A stretch of DNA of 29,023 bases from a virus, in IMG/VR virus record IMGVR_UViG_3300031877_000007, positions 1 to 29,023 of that record. The stretch is one strand, 5' to 3'. The notes below the pieces were generated by a model, which worked only from the letters and a program-made list of their open reading frames with translations, was not told the origin of the DNA and did not search any database. Shown here piece after piece: positions 5,622-13,608 of this stretch. Both the position numbers and the translations under genes were made by a program. Numbering within the stretch: position 1 is the first letter of the stretch; each line of letters opens with the position of its first letter.

Positions 5622-6920
5622 ATGAATGAAGAGAACCGCGTCAAAGCGGCCATAGGTAATCTACCGAGACCTCTAGGATCAACCCTAGAGAAATTTCCAA
5701 ATGTTGTCGGCTTCAGCGCAGACCCTCAGAAAAAGATCGTCGCCGGGAAGGAGACTAAAATTCTCTGCGTCAGAATCTACGTCTCGAAGAAAGTCCCCGA
5801 AGCAGAGCTCAAGCCTGAATCGATAATTCCTAAAAAACTGTTCGACGTTCCAACCGACGTTGTAGAGTATGGTGTCCCCGTTTTTCAGCAGGACCCCCAC
5901 AAGAGCCGCGCCGAAGTCATTCAAGGAGGAATAAGCTTCGTCCACTACAAATGCACCGCCGCAACCCTCGGTATAGTTCTCCCGGACAAAGATACAAACG
6001 ACCCATTCGAGGTCAGCAATACGCATGTTATCTACAACCTAGACAATCCAGGAGGCGAATGCTCAAAGATAGGCGACCCTCAACTTCAACCGGGTCCAAC
6101 AGACGGCGGAAAGGACCCAGCAGACCAAGTAGGGAATGGAGACAAGTATATTCCATTCACAGCAAGCCTACCGGGGGGAATCGCAGATGCGGCCCGAGCT
6201 AAATGGAATGGACAGAGAAAGATTGAGCTTGCTACAATCCTCCATGCCGGACGATTGAAAGGAGTCAAAGAGCCGAAAGTCGGCATGATTCTGAAAGGAT
6301 GCTGCCGCAACGGAGATTTCAAAGTCAAGATCACAGACATCAACGCATCTGTCAGAGTAAGTGGTCTCGGATGCAAATTGAGAGATCGTTATGCAATACT
6401 CCAGAAACAAGTCATGTATGAGCCCGGATTAGGCGGAGGCTCCTCAGGGACGTGCATGTATAGCGAAGATGGATATGCAGTCGCCCTCAATAGTTTCGGC
6501 ACAGCAGGAGTAGGTGAAGGCAAAGGAGGCGGAGGATGGTTCAGCGAAATCATGGAACCTCTCAATCTGAAATGGCCGGAAGAAGGCCCACCGCCACCTG
6601 CAAAGAAGTATCTTCCAAGCCGATCTGAGCCTGTGAAGATTCGATGGATGAAACCTCAAGAGGGAATCGATACAACTGTAAGTCTTCACGCCGATAAGAA
6701 TGAACATACCATAGGTGAGAAGGCTGTCCTAGATGGAGTCCTGTTAGAGTTAGCCGAGGGAAAGCCGATAAACCCGATTCCCAATCAGCCCATCTATCTA
6801 CTGAAGAACGGTCAACAGATCGATATGAAGTACACGAGTTCCGATGGAGCTTTCAAGTTTGAGATAACAGAGAATGAAGAGCAGGAACCTAGTTACGAGG
6901 CTGATTTCAAAGGAACCTGA
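5622..6920 (+). CDS. Nal1-like trypsin-fold serine protease with C-terminal Ig-like domain
   Basis: ATG 5622 is preceded by AGGAGGTGA with six bases between. Residues about 100-315 follow the Nal1-like trypsin-fold pattern: TLGIVLPDK, the histidine motif VSNTHVIYN (His about 135), LQPGPTDGGKDPADQVG, the aspartate motif GGIADAARA (Asp about 189), and the serine motif GLGGGSSGT (Ser about 275). Residues 352-432 look like a bacterial Ig/transthyretin-like fold (TIGEKAVLDGVLLE...NQPIYLLKNGQ...TSSDGAFKFE). That domain stops abruptly at YEADFKGT, where related folds usually add more strands, so it may be truncated. There is no signal peptide. A role in cell entry, release or host interaction is possible but unproven. 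An attachment-site candidate begins 45 bases downstream. Confidence 0.75.
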   Translation: MNEENRVKAAIGNLPRPLGSTLEKFPNVVGFSADPQKKIVAGKETKILCVRIYVSKKVPEAELKPESIIPKKLFDVPTDVVEYGVPVFQQDPHKSRAEVIQGGISFVHYKCTAATLGIVLPDKDTNDPFEVSNTHVIYNLDNPGGECSKIGDPQLQPGPTDGGKDPADQVGNGDKYIPFTASLPGGIADAARAKWNGQRKIELATILHAGRLKGVKEPKVGMILKGCCRNGDFKVKITDINASVRVSGLGCKLRDRYAILQKQVMYEPGLGGGSSGTCMYSEDGYAVALNSFGTAGVGEGKGGGGWFSEIMEPLNLKWPEEGPPPPAKKYLPSRSEPVKIRWMKPQEGIDTTVSLHADKNEHTIGEKAVLDGVLLELAEGKPINPIPNQPIYLLKNGQQIDMKYTSSDGAFKFEITENEEQEPSYEADFKGT

Positions 6921-7102
6921 AAGCCTGAAGAATGCGTCGGGCATAGTTGATGAAGTCCCCTCGCGGTTCGAATCCCGGCGACCGCACCACTTCTATAAAG
7001 GTTGTTTTCATCATTCAGAGAAAACTTCTTCGAAAGCCGAAGAAGAATCCGGGATAGTTCTTCGAGAAATGAAGAAAGATCAAGATGGAGGAGAGAATTA
7101 AA
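6921..7102 (+). other. Non-coding stretch holding the attachment site
   Basis: A frame runs across this stretch (6874-7101), but it is out of frame with both neighbours, starts inside the protease gene and is not protein-like. The only clear content is the tRNA 3' end at 6965-6989 and the ribosome binding site of the next gene at 7088-7096. Confidence 0.5.
6965..6989 (+). other. tRNA 3'-end fragment, candidate viral attachment site (attP)
   Basis: GGTTCGAATCC is the exact tRNA B-box/T-loop consensus. It is followed at precisely tRNA spacing by CGG, a 7-base acceptor strand CGACCGC, discriminator A and CCA ending at 6989. The 5' T-stem strand (CGCGG) does not pair fully with CCCGG, and no matching acceptor GCGGTCG lies upstream. 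This is therefore not a complete tRNA but a 25-bp copy of one's end. Integrases of archaeal elements use such cores to insert into tRNA genes, and the C-terminus of a tyrosine recombinase lies at the left edge. Confidence 0.7.
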
Positions 7103-7804
7103 ATGAAGTTAAGACGGCTACTGATAGTTCCGACGTTCCTATTCTTCGCATGCCTGGTACTCTACTACTGGTCTATACTCGCGCCGCTTCTGAAGCCAGA
7201 CGACTTCGACTCCTGGGGCAAATTCCTACTCTTCCTGCAGAACCCTGAGATCTTCCAATCAGTCGGCTCATCCTTCATGATCAAGTACATTCCAGTGGCT
7301 CTCATCATCCTCTGGGCTTTCTATCTCTTTCAGCTCATGTGGAACCATACCTATAGGGAGAGAGGAATATCTTTCCCGATCTACCTTCTTTGGACCAACT
7401 GGAAATACATGGTCTTCACCACAGTAGCATGTACGATATGGATCCTCTTCGCATCCTTCGTTCAAGCCTACAACCTCTACTACGATCCGACTGGAGGAAT
7501 CAGACCGGGCTTAGCTGGATACTTCGCTCACATGGCAAGTGGATTCGGAATAACCATCATCCTCTATAACATCAACCTCTTCGACATCTTCCAGCTCAAG
7601 GGGATGAGGGGAAGGATGGTTGAGGTTCTCTTGATTCTTGCTATCCTTCTTACAATAGCCTTCAACTACGAATACACTGAGGCCCTGCATCCTGAGCGAT
7701 ACTATTCCGAACTCGTTGACATGAGAGCAGACATCTTCAGCAACATCTTCGGCTGGAGCCTCGGAGCAGCGCTCTACCAAATGTTCGTTCCATTCGAGGA
7801 ATAG
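7103..7804 (+). CDS. Multi-pass membrane protein (233 aa), possibly DUF2238-like
   Basis: I chose ATG 7103, ten bases after GGAGGAGAG, over the ATG at 7085. About six hydrophobic segments are visible, near residues 3-22, 54-74, 97-117, 136-154, 166-185 and 206-222. Conserved-looking polar residues lie in the second half: HMASGFG, the FNYEYTEAL stretch, and DIFSNIFGWSLG. The order H...E...D...NxxGW recalls the YjdF/DUF2238 family, though only weakly. No transport or lysis role can be assigned. It ends with TAG 7802-7804, directly upstream of another small membrane protein in the same frame. Confidence 0.6.
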   Translation: MKLRRLLIVPTFLFFACLVLYYWSILAPLLKPDDFDSWGKFLLFLQNPEIFQSVGSSFMIKYIPVALIILWAFYLFQLMWNHTYRERGISFPIYLLWTNWKYMVFTTVACTIWILFASFVQAYNLYYDPTGGIRPGLAGYFAHMASGFGITIILYNINLFDIFQLKGMRGRMVEVLLILAILLTIAFNYEYTEALHPERYYSELVDMRADIFSNIFGWSLGAALYQMFVPFEE

Positions 7805-7807
7805 AGA

Positions 7808-8011
7808 ACGAAACTCAAAACGATAGCCGTCATCCTCATCGTGGCCGGCGTTCTGCTCTTCGCTGACGGCGTCGGAAGCATCCTAATTCGATTCGGACAG
7901 AAGCACAGCCTCCTATTCGATTTGGAGAGGGCTGCCAGGACATTTCTCGCCGTCATCATCACCATAGTAGGCCTGCATCTTCATTTGAAGAGTAAGAGAG
8001 ATGGAAGTTAA
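7808..8011 (+). CDS. Small two-helix membrane protein with apparent ACG start (67 aa)
   Basis: The frame is open from just after the stop at 7804 to TAA 8009-8011 and has no ATG, GTG or TTG until GTG 7841, which would cut into the first membrane helix. Starting at ACG 7808 the product begins MKLKTIAVILIVAGVLLFAD, an ideal membrane-protein N-terminus, and GAGGA lies seven bases before. The second hydrophobic segment is residues 44-60 (RTFLAVIITIVGLHLHL). Its 3' end overlaps the next gene by 11 bases. Function unknown. The start codon is discussed with two similar cases. Confidence 0.6.
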   Translation, partial: TKLKTIAVILIVAGVLLFADGVGSILIRFGQKHSLLFDLERAARTFLAVIITIVGLHLHLKSKRDGS

Positions 8012-8507
8012 GTTCACTCCTCTCGGCTTGACTGGAGAAGTCTCAGCTCCGGTCCAGGAGGATAGGCGTCCCGAATGTTGCCCGGACAGAATTGCCTGCA
8101 AGCCTATCCTGGTCTTCTGGCAGACCGATAAGGAGCAGCTTGATAAAGGCTATTCCGGTTCCTGCTGGGGCTACTGCGGAGAGAGAAGATTCATCTACGG
8201 AGAAGCAGAACACCGTAACGATCTATCTCATTGTGTGATAACTCCGCTTAAGGGAGTCATAAGATTCTTCACTGTTTGGTCTGACTTAGGCAACGACTCT
8301 CTTGAACTTAGAAGACTGCTCTACATGCTATCTCCCAACGAGTGCGAAGAATGTAAGACGTCTCGAATACATGAGAACTTGACCAGCTACATAATCCAGC
8401 GGGAACCTGAACTTCGAAGATGGCTCTGCCTCGGCTGCGCAGTGAGACTTGGAGTAGTTGAATTCCATTCCGAGAACATTGGGACCGGGAGAGCCGTCTA
8501 CTACTGA
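8001..8507 (+). CDS. Cysteine-rich hypothetical protein (168 aa)
   Basis: ATG 8001 lies inside the end of the previous gene and follows AAGAGAG. The protein holds about twelve cysteines in pairs: ECCPDRIAC, CWGYC, then CEEC and CLGC with 34 residues between the last two, a clear C-X2-C...C-X2-C zinc site in the C-terminal third. No known family is recognised. Position before the holin-like genes and terminase suggests an early-late or lysis-region accessory protein. Confidence 0.6.
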   Translation: MEVKFTPLGLTGEVSAPVQEDRRPECCPDRIACKPILVFWQTDKEQLDKGYSGSCWGYCGERRFIYGEAEHRNDLSHCVITPLKGVIRFFTVWSDLGNDSLELRRLLYMLSPNECEECKTSRIHENLTSYIIQREPELRRWLCLGCAVRLGVVEFHSENIGTGRAVYY

Positions 8508-8539
8508 ACGCTCACGAAGATCCTTCGAGGAATAAGAAG

Positions 8540-8725
8540 ATGACGAACCTAATGTTCAAGAGCATGAAGGGACTCTACGCTGTTCTTCAATGTCCCAGAT
8601 GCAAAAAAGTCCTGTTCAGTGTTCAAGCTTACGTCGACAGAGTCACGGAGTATCGATGCTGTGAAGATGGAGAGATCCTGATGAGGCTGGATATCGCAAC
8701 GGAGAGAGTCGAGATAGAACTCTGA
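8540..8725 (+). CDS. Small zinc-ribbon protein (61 aa)
   Basis: GAGG nine bases before ATG 8540 supports the start. CPRCKK near residue 18 and CC near residue 40, followed by a strand-rich tail (ILMRLDIATERVEIEL), resemble a rubredoxin-like zinc ribbon with one pair modified. Function unknown. Confidence 0.55.
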   Translation: MTNLMFKSMKGLYAVLQCPRCKKVLFSVQAYVDRVTEYRCCEDGEILMRLDIATERVEIEL

Positions 8726-8727
8726 GG

Positions 8728-9009
8728 ATGAAAGCGATGTTAGAGGTACTGATTGAGATAGCCATGGGCGCCTTCGGAGCATTGGTCCGGCAGATCGTCA
8801 GTAAAGCCGGAATCATCAAGCTGCCTCGAAGATTCGACTCTGATCTAGATCTAGGCGTGGTCGGAGGCTGCATCGTCGGAGCTTTCTGCGGCCTGCTTTG
8901 GCAGCTCATCTTTCCAGGTCTAGCTGTCGCCGGATGGGTCGCAGCTGGAGCCGCCGGATATGTCGGAGCCGACTTCCTCGAGAACCTGTATCAGAAGGCG
9001 AAGAGCTGA
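8728..9009 (+). CDS. Holin-like membrane protein (93 aa)
   Basis: The chain begins with an amphipathic segment, then has LVRQIVSKAGIIKLPRRF and two to three Gly/Ala-rich hydrophobic helices (VVGGCIVGAFCGLLWQLIF, GLAVAGWVAAGAAGYVGADF), ending in a short charged tail. Size, layout and place beside a coiled-coil membrane partner and just before the terminase fit a holin; the pattern also recalls DUF4257. ATG 8737 is an alternative start, nine bases after GAGG. No lysin gene is recognised nearby. Confidence 0.5.
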   Translation: MKAMLEVLIEIAMGAFGALVRQIVSKAGIIKLPRRFDSDLDLGVVGGCIVGAFCGLLWQLIFPGLAVAGWVAAGAAGYVGADFLENLYQKAKS

Positions 9010-9254
9010 TGGCTGAGAACATAAGCGACCATGATCGTCTCATCCGTCTAGATCAGAAGGTGGATGATCTCATCGAAGAAGTCAAAAGGGTCTGCGGGGT
9101 CGTCATAGATTATCCTTTAACTAAGAATAAGCTGGGGCAACATCTCGACAATCATAAGGCTCAACAGAGAAAACAGCAGCTCTATCTCGGCGCCCTCGCC
9201 GGATCGATCTCAACCGTTCTCTACATCATATTTCGACTGGCAACCGGCTCATGA
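9009..9254 (+). CDS. XhlA-like coiled-coil membrane protein (81 aa)
   Basis: The ATG at 9009 overlaps the previous stop by one base (TGATG). Residues 5-30 (HDRLIRLDQKVDDLIEEVKRV) form a heptad-like helix, and the C-terminus (LYLGALAGSISTVLYIIFRLAT) is a single membrane helix. This is the layout of phage XhlA-type holin accessory proteins. It is coupled to the holin-like gene, and the two probably act together at the membrane. Confidence 0.5.
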   Translation: MAENISDHDRLIRLDQKVDDLIEEVKRVCGVVIDYPLTKNKLGQHLDNHKAQQRKQQLYLGALAGSISTVLYIIFRLATGS

Positions 9255-9349
9255 CTCGAACATGCATCATCTGCGGCCAGCCATTCGAAACCAAGCGTTC
9301 GAGATGGATCTGCGGTCCCTGTAAGATGGAACTGTACGGCCATACATGA
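9251..9349 (+). CDS. Micro zinc-finger protein (32 aa)
   Basis: A gene of 33 codons joined to both neighbours by ATGA overlaps (9251-9254 and 9346-9349), which is strong evidence for a translated frame. Its chain has CIICG near residue 5 and CGPC near residue 21, a complete C-X2-C-X12-C-X2-C zinc site in a very small protein. It directly precedes terS and could assist DNA recognition in packaging, which is speculation. Confidence 0.55.
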   Translation: MTRTCIICGQPFETKRSRWICGPCKMELYGHT

Positions 9350-9360
9350 GGTTCACGAGA

Positions 9361-9975
9361 ATGCCTAAGACTTGTAAGATCTGCTTTCACCCTCGAAGAG
9401 CCGATATCGAGAGAACTTATGCTGACGGAACCTCTTGGAAAGCCGCTATCGACAAGTTCAAAGTTTCTAAAAACGGATACTACCGTCATCGACTTCACTA
9501 TCTTTTGAATCGGGATGAGATCAAGGCTAGTGAAGTCACCCGGCATATCGATGAGATGACTGAGCTTCTGAAGACCTTCAATCTAGTCAACAGCACTGTC
9601 AACCGTCTACTCAGCCTCCCAGTCACTAAGGAGATTCTGCCTGCTACGATCCGGGCGTTGACTCTACGGACTCGGATCCTGGAAACCTTTCTTAAGGCAA
9701 GAGGGGTCCTGGAGCCTCCTAAAATCACTGAGATTCATGTGGAACGCGAATACACCATTCTCGCAAACTTGATTCTGGATCTTCCTGAGAAATGGAGGAC
9801 TGAAATTGTCGATAAGCTCAAGCGGGAAGCTGAGCGGGAGCAAGCTGCTGCAGGTACTTCAAGCGGAGGAGGTCAAACGGGATCCTCTAGCTCTAGCGAG
9901 ATGCCAATTCCCTCAGATGGATTGGGAAAACTGGCATCTAAAACTGATGGCGGACAAGATTCTAAACGAGCTTAG
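9361..9975 (+). CDS. terS: Terminase small subunit
   Basis: The N-terminus CKICFHPRRADIERTYADG, then WKAAIDKFKVSKNGYYRHR, is the zinc-knuckle plus helix-turn-helix typical of small terminase subunits that recognise the viral packaging site. A helical oligomerisation core (residues about 60-125) follows. I prefer ATG 9361, eight bases after GAGGT; ATG 9346 would give an ATGA overlap with the micro zinc-finger gene. The last 55 residues are Ser/Gly-rich and low complexity, exactly where the gene overlaps terL in another frame by 170 bases. Confidence 0.7.
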   Translation: MPKTCKICFHPRRADIERTYADGTSWKAAIDKFKVSKNGYYRHRLHYLLNRDEIKASEVTRHIDEMTELLKTFNLVNSTVNRLLSLPVTKEILPATIRALTLRTRILETFLKARGVLEPPKITEIHVEREYTILANLILDLPEKWRTEIVDKLKREAEREQAAAGTSSGGGQTGSSSSSEMPIPSDGLGKLASKTDGGQDSKRA

Positions 9976-11311
9976 GGTGCTGCTACTCCTCCCTAGATTC
10001 GGCGGAAAATCAACGCTTACAGGCACAATCATTCCACCTTGGCTTATCGGCAGAGATCCGGAGAACGAGTCGATCTCATTCATAACTCATACGCAGGGAT
10101 ATAGTGAAGCTTTCGTCCGAGCAACTAAAGACATCATCAACTATAATCCCTACTACCGCACAGCCTTCGGACGACTTGAAACGATCAAATCCAGCCAGAA
10201 CGAGGTTGTCTTAAAGCGGAAGATCGAGAAGAAGATTCCCAGCCTCTCAGGGCTCGGCGTCGGCTGCGCAACCCTTGGGCCTCATCCTAGAAGATGGATC
10301 ATCGACGACGTGATAGATCGAAGGAAAAGCATCAGCGAAGCTCAGACAAGAGATATCAAAGACTGGTTCAAGTACGAGCTTCTTCCAGCAGTCGGGAGAG
10401 ACCAATATGTTACCGTCGTAGGAACTAGATGGAGGTTCAACGACCTCTACGGCGACATCATCAAAGAGGGAAAGTTCAAAGTCATTCACGTCGAGGCGAT
10501 CGGTTCCGAGAAGACAGAGCTCGGGAAGACATATCTCGATCAAAGTTACTGGAGGAGGATCTGGCCGCTAGAAGCCTTACTCGAAAAGAAAGCGGAGATC
10601 GGAATTCACGCCTGGATGTCTCAGTTTCAAAATGATCCCAGCTTAGAAGAAGGCGCAACCTTCAATCCGAAATGGCTGAAATATTACGGTCCAGGAGAGG
10701 AGGCGCAGCTTCCTCCTCGAGAGAAACTTCGAATCTTTCAAGGCGTCGATCCTGCTATCGGTAAGAAGTCCACCGCTCACTACTTTGTGATCGTAACGAT
10801 CGGAGTCTCCGAGGAAGGCCACATCTATCTCCTCGACTATTATCGTGAACACCTAGATCCTGCAGCTCAAATCAAAGCGATTGAAAATCAAGGAACCGCT
10901 TGGAAACCTGAAGTCATCGGCATCGAATCAGTCGCCTATCAGGAAGCTCTCGTTGAATTCGTGAAGCCCTTAATGCTTCCAACGATAGGGATTCCTCAGA
11001 GTCAAGATAAGATCCTTCGAATCCAGGGACTCGCTCCCTACTTTGAGGGAGGGCGCGTCTTCATCTTGAGAATTCATGAGCAGTTCATAATCGAGTACAG
11101 TCAATTTCCGAGAGGAGAATCTGAGGTCGACGTATTAGATGCTTTCCAGATAGCTGTCCGATGTGCTACTTCTCATAAGCGAGGTGGAGGAAGGCTTCCA
11201 GCTGAATCTGTCTCACGAGCACCGCCGTGGCAGCCTCCGGGCGAAGAGATACCTTCAGTCGATTGGAGAGAATGGATTGAACATCCTGAGAGGGATCCGG
11301 GTTTAAGATGA
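9806..11311 (+). CDS. terL: Terminase large subunit
   Basis: The packaging motor ATPase and nuclease. Motifs in order are the Walker A-like PRFGGKST (residues 63-70), Walker B WIIDD (164-168), coupling motif VVGTRW (204-209), and the RNase H-fold nuclease acids in FQGVDPA (Asp 315), IGIES (Glu 374) and VDVLDAFQ (Asp 445). The start is TTG 9806 with GGAGG seven bases before it, inside terS. The segment AEEVKRDPLALARCQFP, read within the overlap, is typical of terminase N-termini, so the overlap is real. It is joined to the portal gene by an ATGA overlap. Confidence 0.93.
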   Translation: MSISSSGKLSGSKLLQVLQAEEVKRDPLALARCQFPQMDWENWHLKLMADKILNELRVLLLLPRFGGKSTLTGTIIPPWLIGRDPENESISFITHTQGYSEAFVRATKDIINYNPYYRTAFGRLETIKSSQNEVVLKRKIEKKIPSLSGLGVGCATLGPHPRRWIIDDVIDRRKSISEAQTRDIKDWFKYELLPAVGRDQYVTVVGTRWRFNDLYGDIIKEGKFKVIHVEAIGSEKTELGKTYLDQSYWRRIWPLEALLEKKAEIGIHAWMSQFQNDPSLEEGATFNPKWLKYYGPGEEAQLPPREKLRIFQGVDPAIGKKSTAHYFVIVTIGVSEEGHIYLLDYYREHLDPAAQIKAIENQGTAWKPEVIGIESVAYQEALVEFVKPLMLPTIGIPQSQDKILRIQGLAPYFEGGRVFILRIHEQFIIEYSQFPRGESEVDVLDAFQIAVRCATSHKRGGGRLPAESVSRAPPWQPPGEEIPSVDWREWIEHPERDPGLR

Positions 11312-12627
11312 GCAAGCTTCCAGATCGAATCCTTAGAAGATTCGGGCTTCAACGCTTTCAGAAGCCTGAAGTGAAGAAGATTGAGCCTGAAGAGATAGAG
11401 AAGGAAGCGGGACTTTTCAAGAGCCCTTGGATGATAGGGCTTGAAGACTACAATCCGGATGAAGTTGGCCTTAGCAAATATAAGGAGATGATCAAGGACG
11501 CCCAAGTGAAAGCTGGCTTAGACCTCATCGAGATGGCTATTCTCTCGAAGCCTTGGCACATCTATCATTCTGACTCAGAGGTAGCCAAGTGGACTGAGCA
11601 GGTCCTTGAGAATCTGAAGGGCCCGGATTTCACCCAAGCTCTCCACGAAATGCTTTCAGCCATCTGGGCCGGCTTCAGCGTCATCGAAGTGGTGTGGGGT
11701 TACGATAAAGAGAATCAGAAAGTCGTCATTCGCCCTCGAACCGGATTGAAGGTTCTGGATCCTGAAACGATCACTTTCAAAACCTCGGCGAAAGGCGCTC
11801 TTGAAGAGATTAAGCAGACGATGGGTGCAGAACCTGTCACACTTGATCCGGAGCGAACATTCATCTGGAGTTTCCGGAAGAAGTTCGGCAACTACTATGG
11901 GGAATCCATTCTCCGACCTGTCTACACGAACTGGTATGCGAAAAGATGGTTGATGGGCTTCTCCAACATCTACATGGAGCAGTTCGGCTCACCGATCTAC
12001 GTTGGAACGGTGAAGGAGCCAGGTGACATAGATGCGATGGAGAAGACTCTGAAAGGTCTACGGGTCTCCGGAGTCGCAGTTCTCCTTGAAGGCTGGAGGA
12101 TCGACGTTCTAGAGGCTAAGTCTCGAGGAGACGTTCCCTTCCTCGATTACATCAGATATCAAGACGAAATGATAATGCGTCGCCTACTCATCGGCAGCCT
12201 AGTCCTGACGAAGGAGAAGGGAGGAGCTTTAGCATTAGGCCAAGTCCACTTCGACGTCTTCCTAATGAGTATCGAGGCGATGAGAGGAGACTTGGTCAGC
12301 CTCATCAACGCCATCGTCAATAAACTCATCTCCTTCAACTTTGAGACGGAGGCTCCAGCTCGATTCGCATTCGAACCCCTCACTGAAGAAGATCTTGAAC
12401 GGCTCGCAAGCGTCTTCACATCTCTAATTGAGGCTGAAGTCATAGCGCCAGATGAATCTTGGATTAGAGAGCGCCTAGGTTTCCCAGCTAAACCTACGCC
12501 GGAAGAGATAGCGACTGAGAAGCAGCCTCTGACATCTGAGGAGGAGAAGGAAGTGAAACCTTCGAAGGAAGCTGCCGGAGAGCCGAAGAAGATGGCTAGG
12601 AGACCGCCGAGAATCTGGTGGCCATAG
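11308..12627 (+). CDS. Portal protein, Mu gp29-like (DUF935)
   Basis: 439 residues with the DUF935 landmarks: VKAGLDLIEMAILSKPW near the N-terminus, a middle FGNYYGESILRPVYTNWYAKRW, then EQFGSPIYVG and a helical C-terminal clip region. The portal is the dodecameric ring at one capsid vertex through which terminase pumps DNA. Immediate placement after terL supports this. The C-terminal 45 residues are Glu/Lys/Pro-rich and probably disordered. Confidence 0.88.
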   Translation: MSKLPDRILRRFGLQRFQKPEVKKIEPEEIEKEAGLFKSPWMIGLEDYNPDEVGLSKYKEMIKDAQVKAGLDLIEMAILSKPWHIYHSDSEVAKWTEQVLENLKGPDFTQALHEMLSAIWAGFSVIEVVWGYDKENQKVVIRPRTGLKVLDPETITFKTSAKGALEEIKQTMGAEPVTLDPERTFIWSFRKKFGNYYGESILRPVYTNWYAKRWLMGFSNIYMEQFGSPIYVGTVKEPGDIDAMEKTLKGLRVSGVAVLLEGWRIDVLEAKSRGDVPFLDYIRYQDEMIMRRLLIGSLVLTKEKGGALALGQVHFDVFLMSIEAMRGDLVSLINAIVNKLISFNFETEAPARFAFEPLTEEDLERLASVFTSLIEAEVIAPDESWIRERLGFPAKPTPEEIATEKQPLTSEEEKEVKPSKEAAGEPKKMARRPPRIWWP

Positions 12628-12825
12628 ATGACCGGAGAGGTCTTCGTCTGCGATAGATGCGGTAGAGCAATATCCACCGTTAAGAGAAGACGGCATGAAG
12701 GACGCTGTAGAGGCCGATTTCAAGGAAGACTTGTTGAGAAGATTAGGAAGCGAATTCAGCGGGAAGAGCAGACTCGGAAGGCGTTGAGTCGAGCGGGCGC
12801 GTTGAGAGGAGTCGAGAGGACCTAG
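12628..12825 (+). CDS. Small basic zinc-finger protein (65 aa)
   Basis: ATG 12628 follows the portal stop without a gap. VCDRCGRAISTVKRRRHEGRC near residues 7-27 forms a C-X2-C...H-X3-C finger, and the rest is a strongly basic helix (LVEKIRKRIQREEQTRKAL). It probably binds nucleic acid. Comparable mini-proteins follow portals or connectors in many archaeal viruses, but no function is established. Confidence 0.6.
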   Translation: MTGEVFVCDRCGRAISTVKRRRHEGRCRGRFQGRLVEKIRKRIQREEQTRKALSRAGALRGVERT

Positions 12826-12826
12826 T

Positions 12827-13555
12827 TTGGAGAAGAAGCCTTTAGATCTCATTGAACATCAAGAGGATTTAGAGAGAGCGGTCGGCAAGATAGCTCGAAT
12901 CCGCTATTACGACAGCTTTTCCTTCGATGAAACTAGACTTGAGGAAGCTAAGAAACAAGAGTCCATCATCCTCACAGCGATCGGCCGGATAGTGGCGATT
13001 CGAGAACACGATCTCCTCATAGTCCTCGAGCAGGCTGAAGGAGTAGAAGAGAAACCTCAACTTTCAGGTGTAGGAATTCTAAAGTCGTCGATCATCTTTC
13101 CAGTTGAAATCCTCAGCGATGTTCCGCCAGCAGAATCCTTAGTGCTCTCAGCTGATAAAGCGATGAAAGCTCAATCGCCGATCGGGAAGCGGATCTACGA
13201 CGGCCTCCCGAATGAGATCCTACTCCTCGAAGAATTCGTAACCGGCGTAGGAAGCATCGTTGAGGCCGACCGGCAGCCTCACGACATAGACATTCTCTAT
13301 CGCCAGGACACTAGGAATCAGTATCTTGAACGGAAAGTTGGAGAGCATATCCCTCAAGATCTCAGGCCCTACGTCCACATCATCTATGATTCTAGAGGGA
13401 AGCATGGTCCCGGCTTACCTTTCTACGATCTCGTGCTCAAGAAGAGAGTTAAGTTAGAAGTGCTGCCTCACGCCTACAAGACTCAACTCTTCAAACCCAT
13501 TCCGATGGCTAAGCCGGTTAAACTTGACTCAGTGAAGTTGGAAGAGCTCTCATAG
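12827..13555 (+). CDS. Predicted polymerase-beta-fold nucleotidyltransferase (242 aa)
   Basis: Residues 137-158 read FVTGVGSIVEADRQPHDIDI, the GS...D-x-D signature of the polymerase-beta nucleotidyltransferase superfamily: Gly142-Ser143 for the triphosphate and Asp153/Asp155 for metal. A third acid is probably in LPFYDLVLKK. The N-terminal 110 residues are an unrecognised strand-rich domain. The C-terminus (LPHAYKTQLFKPIPMAKPVKL) recalls tails of ligase-linked proteins. The start is TTG 12827, one base after the previous stop. It lies directly before the DNA ligase, so it may add nucleotides to ends to be sealed, which is inference. Confidence 0.6.
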   Translation: MEKKPLDLIEHQEDLERAVGKIARIRYYDSFSFDETRLEEAKKQESIILTAIGRIVAIREHDLLIVLEQAEGVEEKPQLSGVGILKSSIIFPVEILSDVPPAESLVLSADKAMKAQSPIGKRIYDGLPNEILLLEEFVTGVGSIVEADRQPHDIDILYRQDTRNQYLERKVGEHIPQDLRPYVHIIYDSRGKHGPGLPFYDLVLKKRVKLEVLPHAYKTQLFKPIPMAKPVKLDSVKLEELS

Positions 13556-13608
13556 CTTACGACACGTCTCGTAGACTCATTATTCTACCTCGGGATGAGT
13601 GAACTTCT

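Noticed and set aside
6874-7101. 75-codon frame between protease and membrane protein
   Set aside because: Starts inside the protease gene without a ribosome site and runs through the tRNA-derived core; the chain is not protein-like.
7802-7804. TAG read as pyrrolysine or readthrough, fusing the 7103 and 7808 genes
   Set aside because: TAG ends many genes in the window whose downstream frames are closed or begin with their own start, so it is an ordinary stop here. An in-frame follower is expected by chance in about one case in three, and the ACG start explains the second gene better.
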